DNA of 35,427 nt. Origin: GCA-2686265 sp036010965 (GTDB lineage Bacteria; Planctomycetota; UBA1135; GCA-002686595). The stretch spans positions 1-35,427 of the forward strand of contig DASCMO010000126.1 in NCBI GenBank assembly GCA_036010965.1, read 5' to 3'. Below are positions 34,102 to 35,427 of the stretch, in pieces; the stretch's first letter is position 1; every line of letters starts with the position of its first letter. The notes beneath the pieces are model-generated. The model did not search any database. It was given only the letters and a program-made list of their open reading frames with translations, and was not told the DNA's origin. The position numbers and the translations under genes are program-made.

Positions 34102-35048
34102 TCTGGCCTGCGCGTGCGGGCTTCGCACAGCTCGCTCTCGCCTGCTCGCTCGCGGCCGGCTGCGCGAGCCAGCCGTCGGTCACGGCAGTCCGCGACGACG
34201 ACGCCGGTCTGCTCCGCTTCGCCATCGGCGACAGCGAGGCCTTCGTCTATCAATACGGGGATGAGTGGGCCATTCCCCACATCTGGCCCCTGCGCAGCCC
34301 CTCGGGGCGCTCCCTCCTGGTGCAGCAGACCGAGCCCTTTCCGCACCACCGCTCCCTGTGGATCGTCGACCGCGTGCGACTGGCGGGCGGAGTCGACACG
34401 GACTTCTACCACGAGTGGAAGAACCTGCGCGATCCCGAGCGTCCGGAGCTGGGCCACCATAGCTTCATCCGCCACACGGGAATCTCGGACGTGCGCTCGG
34501 GCGACGGCAGCGCCGGCGCGACGGCGGAGCTCAGCTGGATCGTGCAGGGCGAGCCCGTGCTCGATCAGAGCATGCACTTCGAGCTCGAGGACCTCGGCGC
34601 GGGCGAGTACACGCTGGATCTCTCCTGGGAGCTGCGCGCCAGCTACGGCGAGGTCGAATTTCTCAGCGACTGGGTCCACTACGCCTGGCCGTACCTGCGC
34701 ATGGATCCCGCCTTCAGCGGCGAGAGCGGCGGCACGCTCAGCGATGATCAAGGTCGAGAGGGCCAGGAGAGCACCAACGGCAAGTACGCGCGCTGGGTGG
34801 ACTACTCGAACGACGTCGACGGCATCGCAGAGGGCCTCGCGGTCCTCGCGCGGGACGACGGCCGCCCGCGCAAGTGGCTGACGCGCGAGTACGGCACCTT
34901 CGGTCCCCGCCGCCCTGACGAGCTCAGCGGCACGCGTTTCAAGCTCCAGCGCGGCGACGTGCTGCACGGCCAGGTCACCGTGCTCGTGCATCGCGGAGAC
35001 GTGCAGGGCGGCCGCGTCGCGGAGCGCTTCGCATCGACTCCGCGTTGA
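34098..35048 (+). CDS. DUF6807 (PmoA-like) lipoprotein
   Basis: 316 aa from GTG 34098, which overlaps the previous stop (GTGA). The lipoprotein signal has lipobox LAAGC. The DUF6807 signature here is FPHHRSLWIVDRV (from about residue 82), with DFYHEWKNL shortly after. The three-histidine cluster seen in the other two copies of this window is reduced to HH-R, so a possible metal site is altered. The C-terminal half (YARWVDYSNDVDG...TREYGTFGPRRPDELSGTRF) is typical of the family. No reaction is established; an exported accessory to sugar-acid oxidation is inferred from its repeated pairing with Gfo/Idh/MocA genes. It is the last gene of the plus-strand run and is followed by a strong hairpin. 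Confidence 0.82.
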   Translation: MIWPARAGFAQLALACSLAAGCASQPSVTAVRDDDAGLLRFAIGDSEAFVYQYGDEWAIPHIWPLRSPSGRSLLVQQTEPFPHHRSLWIVDRVRLAGGVDTDFYHEWKNLRDPERPELGHHSFIRHTGISDVRSGDGSAGATAELSWIVQGEPVLDQSMHFELEDLGAGEYTLDLSWELRASYGEVEFLSDWVHYAWPYLRMDPAFSGESGGTLSDDQGREGQESTNGKYARWVDYSNDVDGIAEGLAVLARDDGRPRKWLTREYGTFGPRRPDELSGTRFKLQRGDVLHGQVTVLVHRGDVQGGRVAERFASTPR

Positions 35049-35058
35049 ACGCGCGCGC

Positions 35059-35107
35059 TGTCCAGAACGCAGCGCGGGCTTCGCTCACGCAAAGCCCGCG
35101 CTGGACA
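35059..35107. terminator. Perfect 12-bp hairpin, likely bidirectional terminator
   Basis: CAGCGCGGGCTT (35070-35081) pairs perfectly with AAGCCCGCGCTG (35092-35103) across a 10-base loop. TGTC at 35059-35062 and GACA at 35104-35107 allow a partly extended outer stem. It sits 21 bases after the DUF6807 stop and just before the tail of a minus-strand gene, so it could serve both. No T-run follows on either strand, so the assignment rests on position and stem strength. Confidence 0.55.
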
Positions 35108-35132
35108 AGCATCAAGAGCAGATCGCTGCGGC

Positions 35133-35357
35133 TCAGTTACATACGGTGAAGCTGAGAGCGTTGCTCAGCCCGACCCCGTACGGATCCTGCGGGTCGCGGA
35201 ACCAGGCCTGCACGAAGCCCTGGCTGCCCACACCGATGGAGGAGCAGATCCCTGCGGCGTTCATGTCCAGGGAGAAGACGCCTCCGCAGGTGGATAGGTA
35301 TTCCAAGGTGACGGGCTCCAGTACCCGAGGAGGCCCATAGAGACGGGCAAGGCATGC
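35133..35357 (-). pseudogene. 3' remnant of a planctomycete secreted-protein gene
   Basis: On the minus strand a frame open from 35357 to the TGA at 35135-35133 encodes about 74 codons and no plausible start. It contains LEYLSTCGGVFSLDMNAAG, then GFVQAWFRDPQDPYGVGLSN, and ends ALSFTVCN. This tail (aromatic-WFRDP, then LSNAL-F-V-C at the very end) resembles one I recall from the C-terminus of many large secreted Planctomycetota proteins. The frame is closed upstream by TAA (minus-strand reading of 35358-35360), so the rest of the protein is not in frame in the window. A frameshift or decay is the simplest reading, and a sequencing error cannot be excluded. The minus-strand frame offset by one base stays open to the window edge but shows no family motif. 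Confidence 0.5.
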
Positions 35358-35427
35358 TTAGGAGTCTACCAGGGAGCGAAAACCATGGGCAGATTGCCTT
35401 GGGGAGGGGCGTATCGGGGGTGCTTCG

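Noticed and set aside
13849..35048. Methane monooxygenase subunit, from the label 'PmoA' used for DUF6807
   Set aside because: The proteins are soluble lipoproteins or a Tat-exported fusion without the membrane helices of particulate methane monooxygenase, and PmoB and PmoC are absent.
35146..35340. 64-codon plus-strand frame at the right end
   Set aside because: It lies opposite the minus-strand planctomycete-type tail, which has a recognisable family ending; the plus frame has none.
1..35427. CRISPR arrays, insertion sequences, tRNA genes, attachment sites
   Set aside because: Reading for repeat-spacer units, transposase motifs, terminal repeats and tRNA-like cloverleaf sequence turned up none.

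Overview
The window is GC-rich (about two thirds G+C by eye) and almost fully coding. It holds fourteen confident protein genes, all with an export signal (Sec, lipoprotein or Tat). I see no tRNA, rRNA, CRISPR array, insertion sequence, regulator gene or inner-membrane transporter. The content points to a bacterium of the PVC group, most likely Planctomycetota. The grounds are a family of c-type cytochromes built on the HzsA-like (hydrazine synthase alpha-like) beta-propeller, several DUF6807 ('PmoA-like') proteins, Tat-exported Gfo/Idh/MocA oxidoreductases, and at the right edge a C-terminal peptide (...QAWFRDP...LSNALSFTVC) of a type I associate with Planctomycetota secreted proteins. The class cannot be fixed from the sequence alone.

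Layout. 1-11.9 kb: two convergent pairs. HzsA-like cytochrome 54-3038 (+) faces the HzsA/HEAT fusion 3056-6859 (-) across 17 bases. HzsA-like cytochrome 7080-10736 (+) faces a lipoprotein propeller of SMP-30/lactonase type, 10751-11878 (-), across 14 bases. From 11.99 kb to 35.05 kb everything is on the + strand: heparinase II/III-like protein, DUF6807 lipoprotein, Gfo/Idh/MocA oxidoreductase; then an HzsA-like cytochrome with discoidin and SUMF1-like domains; then a run of YncE-propeller/diheme cytochrome, two HzsA-like cytochromes and a DUF5703/GH95-like lipoprotein, the last three joined by 4-base stop/start overlaps; then an enolase-superfamily/DUF6807 fusion, a second Gfo/Idh/MocA oxidoreductase and a DUF6807 lipoprotein. 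A strong hairpin follows at 35.07 kb, then a decayed 3' gene tail on the minus strand.

How the genes may work together (inference). The non-cytochrome genes are carbohydrate enzymes or likely so: a polysaccharide-lyase-like protein, a glycosidase-like protein, two sugar-type dehydrogenases, a lactonase-like propeller, an acid-sugar dehydratase-like enolase-superfamily domain, and three DUF6807 domains. Together they resemble a polysaccharide-degradation island in which sugar oxidation, lactone opening and dehydration all take place outside the cytoplasm. The seven exported cytochromes, several carrying carbohydrate-binding-type domains, could bind the polymer, take electrons, or perform oxidative chemistry on it. 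Their actual reactions are unknown. The similarity to hydrazine synthase is one of fold and does not indicate anammox.
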